64,000 nt of DNA, taken from NCBI GenBank assembly GCA_016702305.1, contig JADJEH010000001.1, positions 496,001-560,000 on the forward strand, read 5' to 3'. Shown here one piece after another: positions 48,851 through 58,551 of the stretch (the first letter of the stretch is position 1; every line of letters begins with the position of its first letter). Under the pieces are notes generated by a model. That model was not told where the DNA came from, searched no databases, and saw only the letters and a program-made list of their open reading frames with translations. The position numbers and the translations under genes are program-made. Source of the stretch: a bacterium (GTDB lineage: Bacteria > Electryoneota > RPQS01).

Positions 48851-51800
48851 ATGCAGCGCCGTTTGCCATTCAGTTTCTGGTTGCCCATGGGCACGTTGCT
48901 CAGCGTTGCCCTGTGGTACGGTTGCGAACAGAAGGGAGATTTGAGTCCGGTGTCCTCTGCACGGGACAATCTCGCTTTCATAGACACCATCATCATTGAT
49001 CCGCCGGTTATTAGCCCATTGGGCACGGCGTGGATCGAAGCGCGTGTCGTTAACGAACAGCAGGAGCCCGCGGCCGGTGAAGATGTTCGCTTCACGGCGA
49101 CGCGCGGAACGTTCGGCGAAGATGGACCTGACGTGACCATTCCCGCCGACAACTACGGCGTGGCCCGCACATTATATACGGCTCCCGCTGATACGGGCAA
49201 CGTGTCCTTGCACATCGAGTTGGTCAGCATGCAGACGGCGCAATCGCGCTCGCTGCCAGTTCAAGTCGGTGCGGGATCGCAAGACGGCCTGTTAAGCGTA
49301 AGCGCTGACGAAGACACGCTGTTCGCGGACAACGGTGCTTCCACCACGCAGGTCCGGGCTCGAGTGCGCAATGCGCTGAATAACCCCATCGGCGGCGCGG
49401 AAGTTACCTTCTCGACGTCGCGCGGCGTGATTACTTCACCGAGCGTCACCGACGCGCAGACCGGCGCGGCCACCGCCACGCTAACGTCAACAGAAGCGAT
49501 CGGGCGCGCCATGGTGGTTGCAACGTACAATGGAAATTCAGACACGGTCTACGTGGAATTCCTCGAACCTTTCGAGGCTTCGGCGATTCACGTGAACACG
49601 TCCCTGTCATCGCTGACGGCGGGCATGGATTCGTCGGTCATTAGCGCGCGGGTCATTGGCGAAGACGGCCAAACACTGCGTACAAATGTCATGGTGACGT
49701 TTGCCGCCAACGCCGGATCGTTCACCGCACAGGCTGTGACAACGGTGAATGGTGTGGCGACGACGACCTATCGCGCTCCAGTCACGGCCGGTCCGGTGAC
49801 CATTGTAGCTTCAACCGGTACCGTTACGGGCGAAGCGGACGTTACCGTTAATCCCGGTGCGTTAGCGTCGTTGACACTGACAACGGGCGCCGACACCCTC
49901 GACGCTGACAATGCCAGCGAAACCATGGTCCGTGCACTCGCTCGTGACACCTACGGGAATCCCGCGCTGCCCGGAACCATTGTAGCGTTCAGCAGCGTCA
50001 ATGGTTCGATTACCGAATCGGCATCCACCGACGCTTCCGGATACGCCAACGCGACGTTCCGCGCGGGCTTGAATTCAGGCAATGCCACAGTCACGGCGCT
50101 TAACGGCAGTATCGGCGGTAGTGCAGCAATCTACCTGCAGATGACCGAGGCCGAAGCTCTGAATATGACGGTTACACCCCGCCAACTTGTGGCCGACGGC
50201 CAAAGCACTGCGATACTGCGTGCGCAAGTCCTTGACGGCGATAATCGCCCCGTGTCCAACGGAACGATTGTTACTTTTACGTCGGAGCTCGGTCAGCTCG
50301 ATGGCACAGGCGCCATTCATGATGGTGGAAAGCAGAGCCCGACTTGGAAGAATTCCGGTAACAGCGCCTTGGCGCGCACGCAAACTGCGCGGCTGCACGG
50401 CCACAACAAGGCCATGCGTGGCCCGGAACGTCGCGGCGATCCGGCCATGAGTGTTTTCAACGCTGTGACGCAAGACGGCTATGCCGTGGCGACGCTGACG
50501 AGTTCTACGACGGCGGCCAACGACTTGATCTCGGCCGTGGTCAACGGGCTGACGGACGAAGAGACCGTTACATATAGTGCAGGAACGGCGGCGAGCGTGG
50601 AAGTGACCCCTGCGGATGCAGATTTGCCCGCGGACGGTGCATCGAGCACGCCGGTTGTCTGTCGCGTCTATGACGCTTTTGGTAATCCGCTGGGCGGCGG
50701 TGTCGCGATTGCCGTGACGAGCACGATCGGTACGCTGTTGCCGACGTCCGGCTTCACCAATGCGAGCGGCACGTTCACCACGAATTTGACGAGCGCGCGC
50801 CAGGTGGGTAACTGCGCGATCGTGGCCAATGCAGGCGCGGCGAGCGGCTATGCCGAAGTAGATTTCACGGCACCGGAAGTCGCCGGACTGGTGCTTACCA
50901 GCACATCATCGTCCATTCTAGCGGATGGATACTCGTCAACGGTCGTCGTAGCGACGGTGCGTGACCAGCTCGGTCTCCCCGTCAGCGGACGCACTGTGGC
51001 CTGGTCCGCCGGCAATGGCATCGGCACACTGCAAGTGATTACCGGCGTCACCGACGCGAACGGCACGGTTAGCGCAGAGTTCTTCAGCGGTGCGTCAAAC
51101 GTTGACGCGTCCCAAGTTGTGGATGCCGCTGCGGAAGGCGAAGAAGGATCCTACGCCATCACGATGCGCGGCGTTACCGTGCTCGTCAACGTGGAAGCGG
51201 ACAATCTGCCCGCCAACGGCCAGGCGACTACTGACGTTCATGCAACGATACGTGAAACATCGAGCGGTTTGGCTGTGCCGAGCGCACCGGTCCGCTTCGC
51301 GACGACGAACGGCTCGATCGAGCAGTTCGCGGAGACGAACGAAAGCGGCGTGGCGACGGCTGTCTATCAGGCGGGCAATGACGCAGGTGAGGTTCATATC
51401 AGCGCATCGTTTGGCGACACGCTTCGTGCACAGTCCATGATCACGCTGACGAACACCGACGCCGAACAGATTGTCGTGACGATGGGCGATTCGGAACTAT
51501 TAGCCAACGGTGAATCGTCCACGGAGGTCAGCGCATTCGTGACCGATGAGGGCGGCTATCCGGTGGAAAATGTCGAAGTCGTGTTCACGTCCGTTGCCAA
51601 CGGTTCGTTCGAACCGGTGACGACCTTTACTGACGCTGCTGGCTTTGCGCGCTCTGAATTCATCGCCGTGGCGTCGGAGAACGATCTTGTCGCTCCGATT
51701 GACGTCGCCATCGAACGAAGCGCAATTCAGGATACCTTGACATTGCGCGGCGTGACTTTGCATGCGTACAGTGACGCGACGCTGTTGCCCGCGAATGGCG

Positions 51801-54800
51801 CGGCGACCGCGACGATAACGGTCAACCTCCGCGAGACGAGCAGCACGATCGCGATATCGGGTGCAACAATCCTGTGCGGCGCGAACATGGGTTCGATTGC
51901 CGCGAGCGGCATCACCAGTGAAGCCGGTGTTGCAACCTTCACGTATACTTCGGGAGTTGAAGTGGGCGACGCGAGTATCATCGTGCGCTACGGCAACCAG
52001 TTGCGTGATACGGTGACGATCTCTATGTTCTCGCCCTCGCCATCCGGATTGGACCTTGAGTCCGATCAGATGTCGTTGTTGGCCGACGGTCAGAGCTCGG
52101 CGAATCTGAGCTGCCGACTGTTGGATCAATCGGGCAGTCCGATTGCGAACACGCAGATTGTCTGGAGCGTGAGCGGTCCGGGCAGCCTGACGGATGGCAT
52201 GAGCTACACGAACTCCGACGGCTATGCGACGAATGTTTACAACAGCGCAGGCCGCGCCACGGATGCGACGACCATTGTGCGGGCGCATTCGCAGTCCGCG
52301 TCTGATTCCGTGTCGCTTGCGTTGCGTGGCGTGACGGTCGTCTCATCTGCACAATTCAATGCGATGCCGGCAAACGGCATTTCAAGCAACACGATTACGG
52401 CTCAAGTTCGTGAGACAACCAGTCTCGTTGCGGTGTCGGGACGAGACGTGACGTTTGGCACGAGCCTCGGTTCCATACCGAACACGGCTGTTACGAACTC
52501 GTCGGGTATGGCCACCGTGAATCTTGTAGCCGGAAGCACGAGCGGCAATGCGCTGGTCGTGTGCACGATGGGTCCGCAACTTGGTGATTCGGTGATGGTC
52601 AACATGTATGCGCCAACGGCGCAGAACGTGGCGGTTGTCCCGCAGACCAATACGGTGCGTGCCGACGGATTAAGCAGTGTACCGGTTACGGCCACGGTCA
52701 GCGACGCCATGGGTGTACCATTGGCCGATGCGACCATCACCTGGACGGCAAGTGGAATCACTTTCACGCCGGTGACGACCGTGACCGGACCCGACGGCGT
52801 GGCGATGCTGAATTTCGCTCCGGCGGGCCGTTCGACCAATCTGAGTACTACCTTGACTGCGGCTGCCGGTACGGCGCAAGGCACAACCGCGATTACGCTG
52901 CGCGGCGTCACAGTGACGACGACGGCGATTCCGGACATGGTCATTGCGGACGGCAACTCGACCTCAGAGATTCGCGTGCATGTTTACGAGACCGTTTCGC
53001 AGATCGCGATTCCTGAAGCGACGGTCTATTTCGGGACAAATCCCGGTACGATACCGCAATCGGCTGAAACGGATGCGAGCGGCGTCGCGTCGGTAAACCT
53101 TGAGGCTTCAACGACGACTGGCACCGCCACGGTAACGGCAACGTATGGTCAGACGCTTACTGCGCAGACCAGTGTCCTGTTTGCCGCTTCGACGCCTACC
53201 ACGCTTTCGTTGACGGCATCGCCGACGATTCTGTTTGCTGACAACAACTCGGCTTCAACGCTGACCGCGAATGTGACGGACCAGAACGGCAACCCGGTGC
53301 CCGATGGCACGCAGGTACGATTCAGCATTCCGCCGCAATCAGGATCGCTCGAGAATCTGCGGACTACAGTCGGCGGCGTGGCGAGCAATTCGTTGACGTC
53401 CAGCTCGAGTCCTGACACGTTCTATGTCGCAGCGTGGGCCGAGGATAACCCGGTCGTGCGCGACAGCGTTCAAATCATCTACCGCGTCGGCGATCCGTCT
53501 GTAGTGATCATGTCGGCGATGACCGATAGCTTGCTGGCGAACGGCATCGCAACTGACAGCATCACCGCACGGGTGACGGATGCCGTGGGGCACCCGCTGC
53601 CCAATGTGGAAGTGCAGTTCAACGCCACCATAGGCAACATCACGGCCAGCCGCGTTACGAACGCACAGGGCAACGCGACCGTACCGTTTAGTTCGTCGCA
53701 AACGGGCACATCCATTGTGACGGCCCGCGCCGGGTCGGCGGTGGCGAGTTACAACATCTTCCTGTTGCCCGGCCTGCCGAACAGCATCCAGTTGACATTC
53801 CTGCCGAATTCGGTTGGCGTGCGCGGAAGCGGACGCAACGAAACGCTGTTGATTACGGCGACCGTCAACGATGCGAACAACAATCCAGTCGTGGATGGAA
53901 CGCCCGTGACGTTTAACATCAACAACTCCCCCGGCGGCGGTGACTTCCTGTCGAGCGGGAACGCGATTCCGACGATTAACGGTCAAGCGACGGTCGCCTA
54001 CAATTCGGGCACCGTGAGCGGTACGGCCCGCGTGCGAGCGGTCTGCGCCGGCGTGAGCGCCGTATCCACGGAAATTTTGATTCACGCTGGACCGCCGTAT
54101 ATCGAGAACATTGGCGACGGCTGTCTGTCGAGTCACATGGCAATCGGCGCGAGTCCGTGCAATATGTTCGGCATGGATATCGTGGGCGAGAGCGTCCAGT
54201 TGGTTTGCCTCGTGGGCGATCGTTATAACAACCCCGTGACGCCGGGTACCGCCGTGTACTTCACGACATCCGGCGGCGTAGTGACCACAGCCACAGGTTA
54301 TACCGACTCGGCCGGCTTTGCGCGCGTCACGCTGTACAGCGGCAATCCGCTGCCGACCGTGAGCCGTTGGCTGAACACCTTGACCGATCCGAATCTGGGC
54401 ACAACGGTGCTTTGTACCGACGTGCCGGATCAGAATGGCATGGCCAAGGTCATGGTAAAGACGGCCGGTGTTGACGCCACGGGCGACAGCGTCTGGGTGT
54501 GGGCCACGACAAACGTCGTGTTCGATTACAGCCAGCCGATCCTGAACCTCCGAGAAGTGACTGTCAACGGCGACCCGGACGAGCGCACACTGTTCATCGG
54601 CGAAAATGCGTTGATTCGCTTCGCACTGTATGACAGCAACTACTGGCCGATGGTGTCGGGTACGACCGTGACCTTCAGCGCGAGCGCAGGCAACGTCTAC
54701 CCGAGTGAAATCGAAATCGGCTGTCCGGGCGACACCACCTACACGGTCAGCTTCTTCAACAACATGACGACGAACGATGACGACGCCGCCACCCCGGTGC

Positions 54801-54919
54801 TGATCAACGTTTCCGCAGAGTACGGCGCGGCCTATGCGTTCACTGAGACGTTCACGTTGCGCGCGGCATTCAGCGGTGCGGCGCCACCGCCGTCCCGCGA
54901 TGATGAGACCATTCAATAA
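48851..54919 (+). CDS. Giant surface protein with about 19 invasin-type Ig-like domains
   Basis: 2022 residues. AAGGAG (48837-48842) lies 8 bases before ATG 48851; an in-frame GTG at 48824 is a less likely start. The N-terminus has a hydrophobic segment ending L-W-Y-G-C25, a possible but atypical lipobox. Most of the chain is a string of Big-type Ig-like domains marked by L-x-A-D/N-G-x-S-S-T ... D-x-x-G-N-P ... T-x-x-x-G-x-A. Between 51164 and 53150 the domains alternate in two types with a 193-residue period. The last 150 residues are divergent. It is co-transcribed with pilus genes, so a pilus-associated adhesin or exported stalk is inferred. Confidence 0.82.
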   Translation: MQRRLPFSFWLPMGTLLSVALWYGCEQKGDLSPVSSARDNLAFIDTIIIDPPVISPLGTAWIEARVVNEQQEPAAGEDVRFTATRGTFGEDGPDVTIPADNYGVARTLYTAPADTGNVSLHIELVSMQTAQSRSLPVQVGAGSQDGLLSVSADEDTLFADNGASTTQVRARVRNALNNPIGGAEVTFSTSRGVITSPSVTDAQTGAATATLTSTEAIGRAMVVATYNGNSDTVYVEFLEPFEASAIHVNTSLSSLTAGMDSSVISARVIGEDGQTLRTNVMVTFAANAGSFTAQAVTTVNGVATTTYRAPVTAGPVTIVASTGTVTGEADVTVNPGALASLTLTTGADTLDADNASETMVRALARDTYGNPALPGTIVAFSSVNGSITESASTDASGYANATFRAGLNSGNATVTALNGSIGGSAAIYLQMTEAEALNMTVTPRQLVADGQSTAILRAQVLDGDNRPVSNGTIVTFTSELGQLDGTGAIHDGGKQSPTWKNSGNSALARTQTARLHGHNKAMRGPERRGDPAMSVFNAVTQDGYAVATLTSSTTAANDLISAVVNGLTDEETVTYSAGTAASVEVTPADADLPADGASSTPVVCRVYDAFGNPLGGGVAIAVTSTIGTLLPTSGFTNASGTFTTNLTSARQVGNCAIVANAGAASGYAEVDFTAPEVAGLVLTSTSSSILADGYSSTVVVATVRDQLGLPVSGRTVAWSAGNGIGTLQVITGVTDANGTVSAEFFSGASNVDASQVVDAAAEGEEGSYAITMRGVTVLVNVEADNLPANGQATTDVHATIRETSSGLAVPSAPVRFATTNGSIEQFAETNESGVATAVYQAGNDAGEVHISASFGDTLRAQSMITLTNTDAEQIVVTMGDSELLANGESSTEVSAFVTDEGGYPVENVEVVFTSVANGSFEPVTTFTDAAGFARSEFIAVASENDLVAPIDVAIERSAIQDTLTLRGVTLHAYSDATLLPANGAATATITVNLRETSSTIAISGATILCGANMGSIAASGITSEAGVATFTYTSGVEVGDASIIVRYGNQLRDTVTISMFSPSPSGLDLESDQMSLLADGQSSANLSCRLLDQSGSPIANTQIVWSVSGPGSLTDGMSYTNSDGYATNVYNSAGRATDATTIVRAHSQSASDSVSLALRGVTVVSSAQFNAMPANGISSNTITAQVRETTSLVAVSGRDVTFGTSLGSIPNTAVTNSSGMATVNLVAGSTSGNALVVCTMGPQLGDSVMVNMYAPTAQNVAVVPQTNTVRADGLSSVPVTATVSDAMGVPLADATITWTASGITFTPVTTVTGPDGVAMLNFAPAGRSTNLSTTLTAAAGTAQGTTAITLRGVTVTTTAIPDMVIADGNSTSEIRVHVYETVSQIAIPEATVYFGTNPGTIPQSAETDASGVASVNLEASTTTGTATVTATYGQTLTAQTSVLFAASTPTTLSLTASPTILFADNNSASTLTANVTDQNGNPVPDGTQVRFSIPPQSGSLENLRTTVGGVASNSLTSSSSPDTFYVAAWAEDNPVVRDSVQIIYRVGDPSVVIMSAMTDSLLANGIATDSITARVTDAVGHPLPNVEVQFNATIGNITASRVTNAQGNATVPFSSSQTGTSIVTARAGSAVASYNIFLLPGLPNSIQLTFLPNSVGVRGSGRNETLLITATVNDANNNPVVDGTPVTFNINNSPGGGDFLSSGNAIPTINGQATVAYNSGTVSGTARVRAVCAGVSAVSTEILIHAGPPYIENIGDGCLSSHMAIGASPCNMFGMDIVGESVQLVCLVGDRYNNPVTPGTAVYFTTSGGVVTTATGYTDSAGFARVTLYSGNPLPTVSRWLNTLTDPNLGTTVLCTDVPDQNGMAKVMVKTAGVDATGDSVWVWATTNVVFDYSQPILNLREVTVNGDPDERTLFIGENALIRFALYDSNYWPMVSGTTVTFSASAGNVYPSEIEIGCPGDTTYTVSFFNNMTTNDDDAATPVLINVSAEYGAAYAFTETFTLRAAFSGAAPPPSRDDETIQ

Positions 54920-54930
54920 GCGAGGCATAC

Positions 54931-55680
54931 ATGAAGATCAGATACATTTCCATTACCTGCGCAATGCTGCTGCTCACTTCCGCAGCAACCGCAATGGTCG
55001 GAGGTCCGCTGTTTTGCGTGGGCAATAAGGTCACAAGCATGACGGTTGAAGTCGAGCGAGTTGACTACAGTGTGCCGATGTCCGCCGACTTGAGCGGGCG
55101 CGGCGGCAGCCAGACACAACGGCTATTCCTTACCGGCAGCTATGGCTTGGCGGAATTCGTTGACGCGCACGTGAAACTCGGTGCCGCGGACTTGAACTTC
55201 GACGAGTTCAACAACGGCTTCTCGCCCTTCGCGAGTGATCCGTCGTTCGCGTGGGGCGCGGGCCTGAAGGCGGGCATTCCGTTCAACGAAAAGCTACAAT
55301 TGAACGCGAGCTGTGATTACATCGGCTTCAATGCCGAAGGCGAAGTGTCGCGCACAGGCCGCACGATTTCGAACAAGTACTTGTGGCAGGAACTTCGTCC
55401 AGCGGTCACGCTCGGTTACAGGATTTCGGACGTAACGCCGTATGTCGGCGTGAGCAAGACTTTCCTGACCGGAAACCGCGAGTTCACGGTGGCCTATAAC
55501 GGCAACATCCTTGACGCGGCGTCCGGAAGCGAAACTTATACAGATGGAGAACAGCCGATCAGTCCGCTTGTTGGTCTCGAATGGCATCTTCCCGACGGCT
55601 ATTCGCTGACAGGCGAAGCGGCCAGCGGCGAGGACGGAAACTTCGGAATCTCGATTGGCTTGTCGCAAGCCTTGCGCTAA
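54931..55680 (+). CDS. Outer-membrane beta-barrel protein
   Basis: 249 residues with a signal peptide (M-K-I-R-Y-I-S-I-T-C-A-M-L-L-L-T-S-A-A-T-A). The mature part alternates hydrophobic and polar residues in barrel-like strands (V-D-A-H-V-K-L-G-A-A-D-L; L-Q-L-N-A-S-C-D-Y-I-G-F; L-R-P-A-V-T-L-G-Y-R-I) and ends with a strand G-I-S-I-G-L-S-Q-A-L-R. It is 11 bases after the giant Ig protein. A partner role in anchoring or exporting that protein is possible but not shown. Confidence 0.7.
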   Translation: MKIRYISITCAMLLLTSAATAMVGGPLFCVGNKVTSMTVEVERVDYSVPMSADLSGRGGSQTQRLFLTGSYGLAEFVDAHVKLGAADLNFDEFNNGFSPFASDPSFAWGAGLKAGIPFNEKLQLNASCDYIGFNAEGEVSRTGRTISNKYLWQELRPAVTLGYRISDVTPYVGVSKTFLTGNREFTVAYNGNILDAASGSETYTDGEQPISPLVGLEWHLPDGYSLTGEAASGEDGNFGISIGLSQALR

Positions 55681-55704
55681 GCAGCAACCGGCAAGGAGAA
55701 CAAG

Positions 55705-56085
55705 ATGAATATGAAACGAGCACTACGAAAATGGCAGGCCGGCATTAGCCTGTTAGAGGTACTGGTCACGACACTCATCGTGACCGGCGGTCTGGTCGTT
55801 GTGATGGCGTCGTTCGTGGGAATTGCCAAATCGAATCGCTACGTTGAAAAGATGGAGACCGCGAACAATCTGCTGCGACTCGAGATGGAAAACTTGCGCA
55901 ACAACGACTACGGCGCGATCCAATCGTTGTCCGGCGACTACAACGAAAGTTTCTCGGATCAGCCGGACTTCAGGCGCAGAATCACGGTGACAGACCTTGG
56001 CAGCGTAAAACGCGTTACCGTTCAGATCTTCTTCAATGACGATCACCATGTTGCCGAAGCCACGACGATGGTGGCGAATCTCTAA
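55705..56085 (+). CDS. Minor pilin, PilV-like
   Basis: 126-residue prepilin. Leader M-N-M-K-R-A-L-R-K-W-Q-A-G is cleaved after G13; mature I1-S-L-L-E5 followed by V-L-V-T-T-L-I-V-T-G-G-L-V-V-V. The remaining part has R-L-E-M-E-N-L-R-N-N-D-Y, like PilV/GspI. The SD AAGGAGAA is present. It begins the minor pilin triplet. Confidence 0.85.
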   Translation: MNMKRALRKWQAGISLLEVLVTTLIVTGGLVVVMASFVGIAKSNRYVEKMETANNLLRLEMENLRNNDYGAIQSLSGDYNESFSDQPDFRRRITVTDLGSVKRVTVQIFFNDDHHVAEATTMVANL

Positions 56086-56097
56086 AAGGAAGCGAAC

Positions 56098-56868
56098 ATG
56101 CTTGCAATAACACGCATGGGCGAACACAGGGCAATCGGGCGCATACAGCGCGGCGCATCGTTATTGGAGATGACACTCTCCATGACTCTGGGCGCCGTAA
56201 TTCTGGTTTCACTCTTCTCGCTCTACTACGTCGCGGCGGCTACCGCGGCCAAAGAAGAGAGCAGATCAGTCGCTACTTCGGAAGGGCGCTTGCTGACCAT
56301 GCGCGTTGTGCGCGACGTGCGTTTAATGGGGCTTCTCGCGACCGAAGACATTGACGGCGACAGCAATGACATTGACACCGATGTTCCGGACATAAACTGG
56401 AGCAACGGGGTGCTTGAACCAATCGAGCATGCGTCCACTTACAACCTTGTCTTCAGTTGTGACATTGACGACGACTCGGTCACCGAAACCGTCGGTTATT
56501 GGATGAATGAGAACGGCATTCAGCAGGACATGTGGGAATGGCAACGTGACTCGACGGACTGGAGTATTCGCACCGCTCGAATCATTGGAGACAATGTGGA
56601 CGCGGTGTTGTTCCGTTACTACGACAGAGACGGAAATGAGCTTCCGACGTCCGGGCCGATCCCGGTAGGCGGATATACTCTGACCGCGGGCGAGCGCATG
56701 CGGGTGACAGCCGTTGAGGTGAGCGTCGTCATTCGTTCGGAAGAGGCCGCCAACGTTACGCGCAGCAATTACCTGATGCTGCCGGACGGCAGATACTGGT
56801 ACGATCACTTTCACCGGGAGCTGTACCGCTTCCTGGTGCGCGGACGCAATTTGAATCTTGAATCATAA
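56098..56868 (+). CDS. Minor pilin, PilW-like
   Basis: 256 residues. The prepilin site is R-G19 | A-S-L-L-E5-M-T-L-S-M-T-L-G-A, preceded by an 18-residue leader. The region after the helix (S-E-G-R-L-L-T-M-R-V-V-R-D-V-R-L-M-G) matches PilW/GspJ-type proteins. An AAAAGGAAG SD precedes the ATG. The C-terminal part has a W-Y-D-H-F-H-R-E-L-Y-R motif of unknown meaning. Confidence 0.83.
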   Translation: MLAITRMGEHRAIGRIQRGASLLEMTLSMTLGAVILVSLFSLYYVAAATAAKEESRSVATSEGRLLTMRVVRDVRLMGLLATEDIDGDSNDIDTDVPDINWSNGVLEPIEHASTYNLVFSCDIDDDSVTETVGYWMNENGIQQDMWEWQRDSTDWSIRTARIIGDNVDAVLFRYYDRDGNELPTSGPIPVGGYTLTAGERMRVTAVEVSVVIRSEEAANVTRSNYLMLPDGRYWYDHFHRELYRFLVRGRNLNLES

Positions 56869-56877
56869 CGCCCGAGG

Positions 56878-58539
56878 ATGAACATGAAACGAAGTCATGG
56901 CGGCTCGAAGGGCGGCAAGGCAGGGCAAAGTACGCGCCAGCAGGGCATGATTATGCTGGCCGCGGTAGTTATGCTGGCTGGTCTGATGTTTGTGGCAACG
57001 ACTTCCTCGCTGAACTCGATTGGTACAACAAAAGTTGAAACGACTGCGCTGGATGAAACCCGGACGTTCTATGCGGCGGAGGCCGCCGTCGAATGGGGTG
57101 TTGATCAGTTGCGCGACTACCTTATGGTCAATCTGGACCCGGAAACCGCAGAGCTGGATTCACTGCCGCTCCCGGACATGGATGGTTATGTGTACGACCT
57201 CTACGAAGTCGAACGTGTTGGAGTGACGACGCAAGAAGTCATCACGGCAGGTGACTATCAGGGCCTGATCGGTTTTGTTAATCGGTACGGCATCACAGCG
57301 CGCGCGCAGTCCAACCGATCCTCGACGACCATTGCGCGCGAAATCCAACATCAGTTCATTCCGCTGTTTCAATTCGGCGTGTTCTATGATAAGGACCTTG
57401 AAATATACCCGGGCCCTGAAATGACTTTTGAGGGTCGAGTGCATACAAATGCAGACCTATTCATGGGTGCTGAGACCGGCATCATCTGCAATTCGTATGT
57501 TACATCGGGCGGTCAATACTGGCACCACCGCAAGGATGGCGCGCACGTTGACCCGCCGGGCTATGTGCGCATCATGAACAACCTTGGCGCTTACGAAGAT
57601 GTGTGGCGGGGCGGATATTGGTTGGACAATCGCCAGGCGGATTGGGCGAATCAGGCATTGACTGTGTGGGGCGGACAAGTACGCGACAGCGCGCACGGCA
57701 TGTCAACGCTCCGGTTGCCGCTGCCGCCCGCCGCTGACCAGCACGAAATCGTCGAGCGCGCGGACACGCTCAATGACGGCGCTCAAGAGATTGCCGCAAA
57801 GTACTGGTACAAGGCCGGTATGCGTTACGTAGACGGAGTGCTGACGGACAGTGCGGGAACGGTGCTGGCGAATCCGGGCTACTTCGTCTATACGGTCAAC
57901 AAGTTCACGGACGCTCGTGAAGGTCGGAGAATGGACGTTGTTGATGTTGACATAGGTGCGATCCGGGCCGCCGGAGTGTATCCGGCAAACGGCATCATCT
58001 ACATCAGCGATTACCGCGGTGCGGACAAAGCCGTACGCATCAAGAATGCAGCACAACTCCCGCCGAACGGGCTAACGATCGCGACCGATCTGCCGCTTTA
58101 TATCTGGGGAAACTACAACACCGTCAGCAAGCGTGGTTCGTCGCTGCTTTGCGATGCGATCACCTTCTTGTCGCCGGCCTGGCTTGACGCAAACTCTGCG
58201 TTACCGCTGAACAGCCGGGTACCCAGTACCATGACGGTGAATGCCTGCATAATGACCGGTCATGTCTCGAGCGTTGACGGCGGAGCCTATAGCGGCGGTC
58301 TGGAAAATCTGCTGCGTTTCCTCGAAAAGTGGAGCTCGCAATGGGTGAACTACCGGGGGAGCATGATAGACCTGTGGTATAGCCGCTACAACGTTGCGCC
58401 ATGGGTGTATGGTGGCTACTATACGGCTCCAAAACGTAACTGGGGATTTGATACCGACCTACTTGATCCGGACAATTGGCCTCCGGGAACTCCGCGCGTA
58501 CACACAGTGCAACGCGGCGCGTGGCGGCAGATAAGCTAA
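56878..58539 (+). CDS. Large PilX/DUF4900-like pilus protein
   Basis: 553 residues. After a basic N-terminus, Q-Q-G-M-I-M-L-A-A-V-V-M-L-A-G-L-M-F-V-A resembles a PilX N-terminal helix; position 5 after the Gly is Ala, not Glu, as is common in PilX/GspK tip proteins. The T-F-Y-A-A-E-A-A-V-E-W-G segment is the PilX_N signature. The large C-terminal part begins with F-Q-F-G-V-F-Y-D-K-D-L-E-I-Y-P-G-P, typical of DUF4900-like modules that follow pilus operons. It starts 9 bases after the PilW-like gene. Confidence 0.8.
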   Translation: MNMKRSHGGSKGGKAGQSTRQQGMIMLAAVVMLAGLMFVATTSSLNSIGTTKVETTALDETRTFYAAEAAVEWGVDQLRDYLMVNLDPETAELDSLPLPDMDGYVYDLYEVERVGVTTQEVITAGDYQGLIGFVNRYGITARAQSNRSSTTIAREIQHQFIPLFQFGVFYDKDLEIYPGPEMTFEGRVHTNADLFMGAETGIICNSYVTSGGQYWHHRKDGAHVDPPGYVRIMNNLGAYEDVWRGGYWLDNRQADWANQALTVWGGQVRDSAHGMSTLRLPLPPAADQHEIVERADTLNDGAQEIAAKYWYKAGMRYVDGVLTDSAGTVLANPGYFVYTVNKFTDAREGRRMDVVDVDIGAIRAAGVYPANGIIYISDYRGADKAVRIKNAAQLPPNGLTIATDLPLYIWGNYNTVSKRGSSLLCDAITFLSPAWLDANSALPLNSRVPSTMTVNACIMTGHVSSVDGGAYSGGLENLLRFLEKWSSQWVNYRGSMIDLWYSRYNVAPWVYGGYYTAPKRNWGFDTDLLDPDNWPPGTPRVHTVQRGAWRQIS

Positions 58540-58551
58540 AGGAAGATAAGT

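Noticed and set aside
53339..54928. A 529-residue minus-strand frame opposite the end of the giant Ig protein
   Set aside because: Composition is that of an antisense frame (very rich in Arg and His) and there is no signal, motif or SD.
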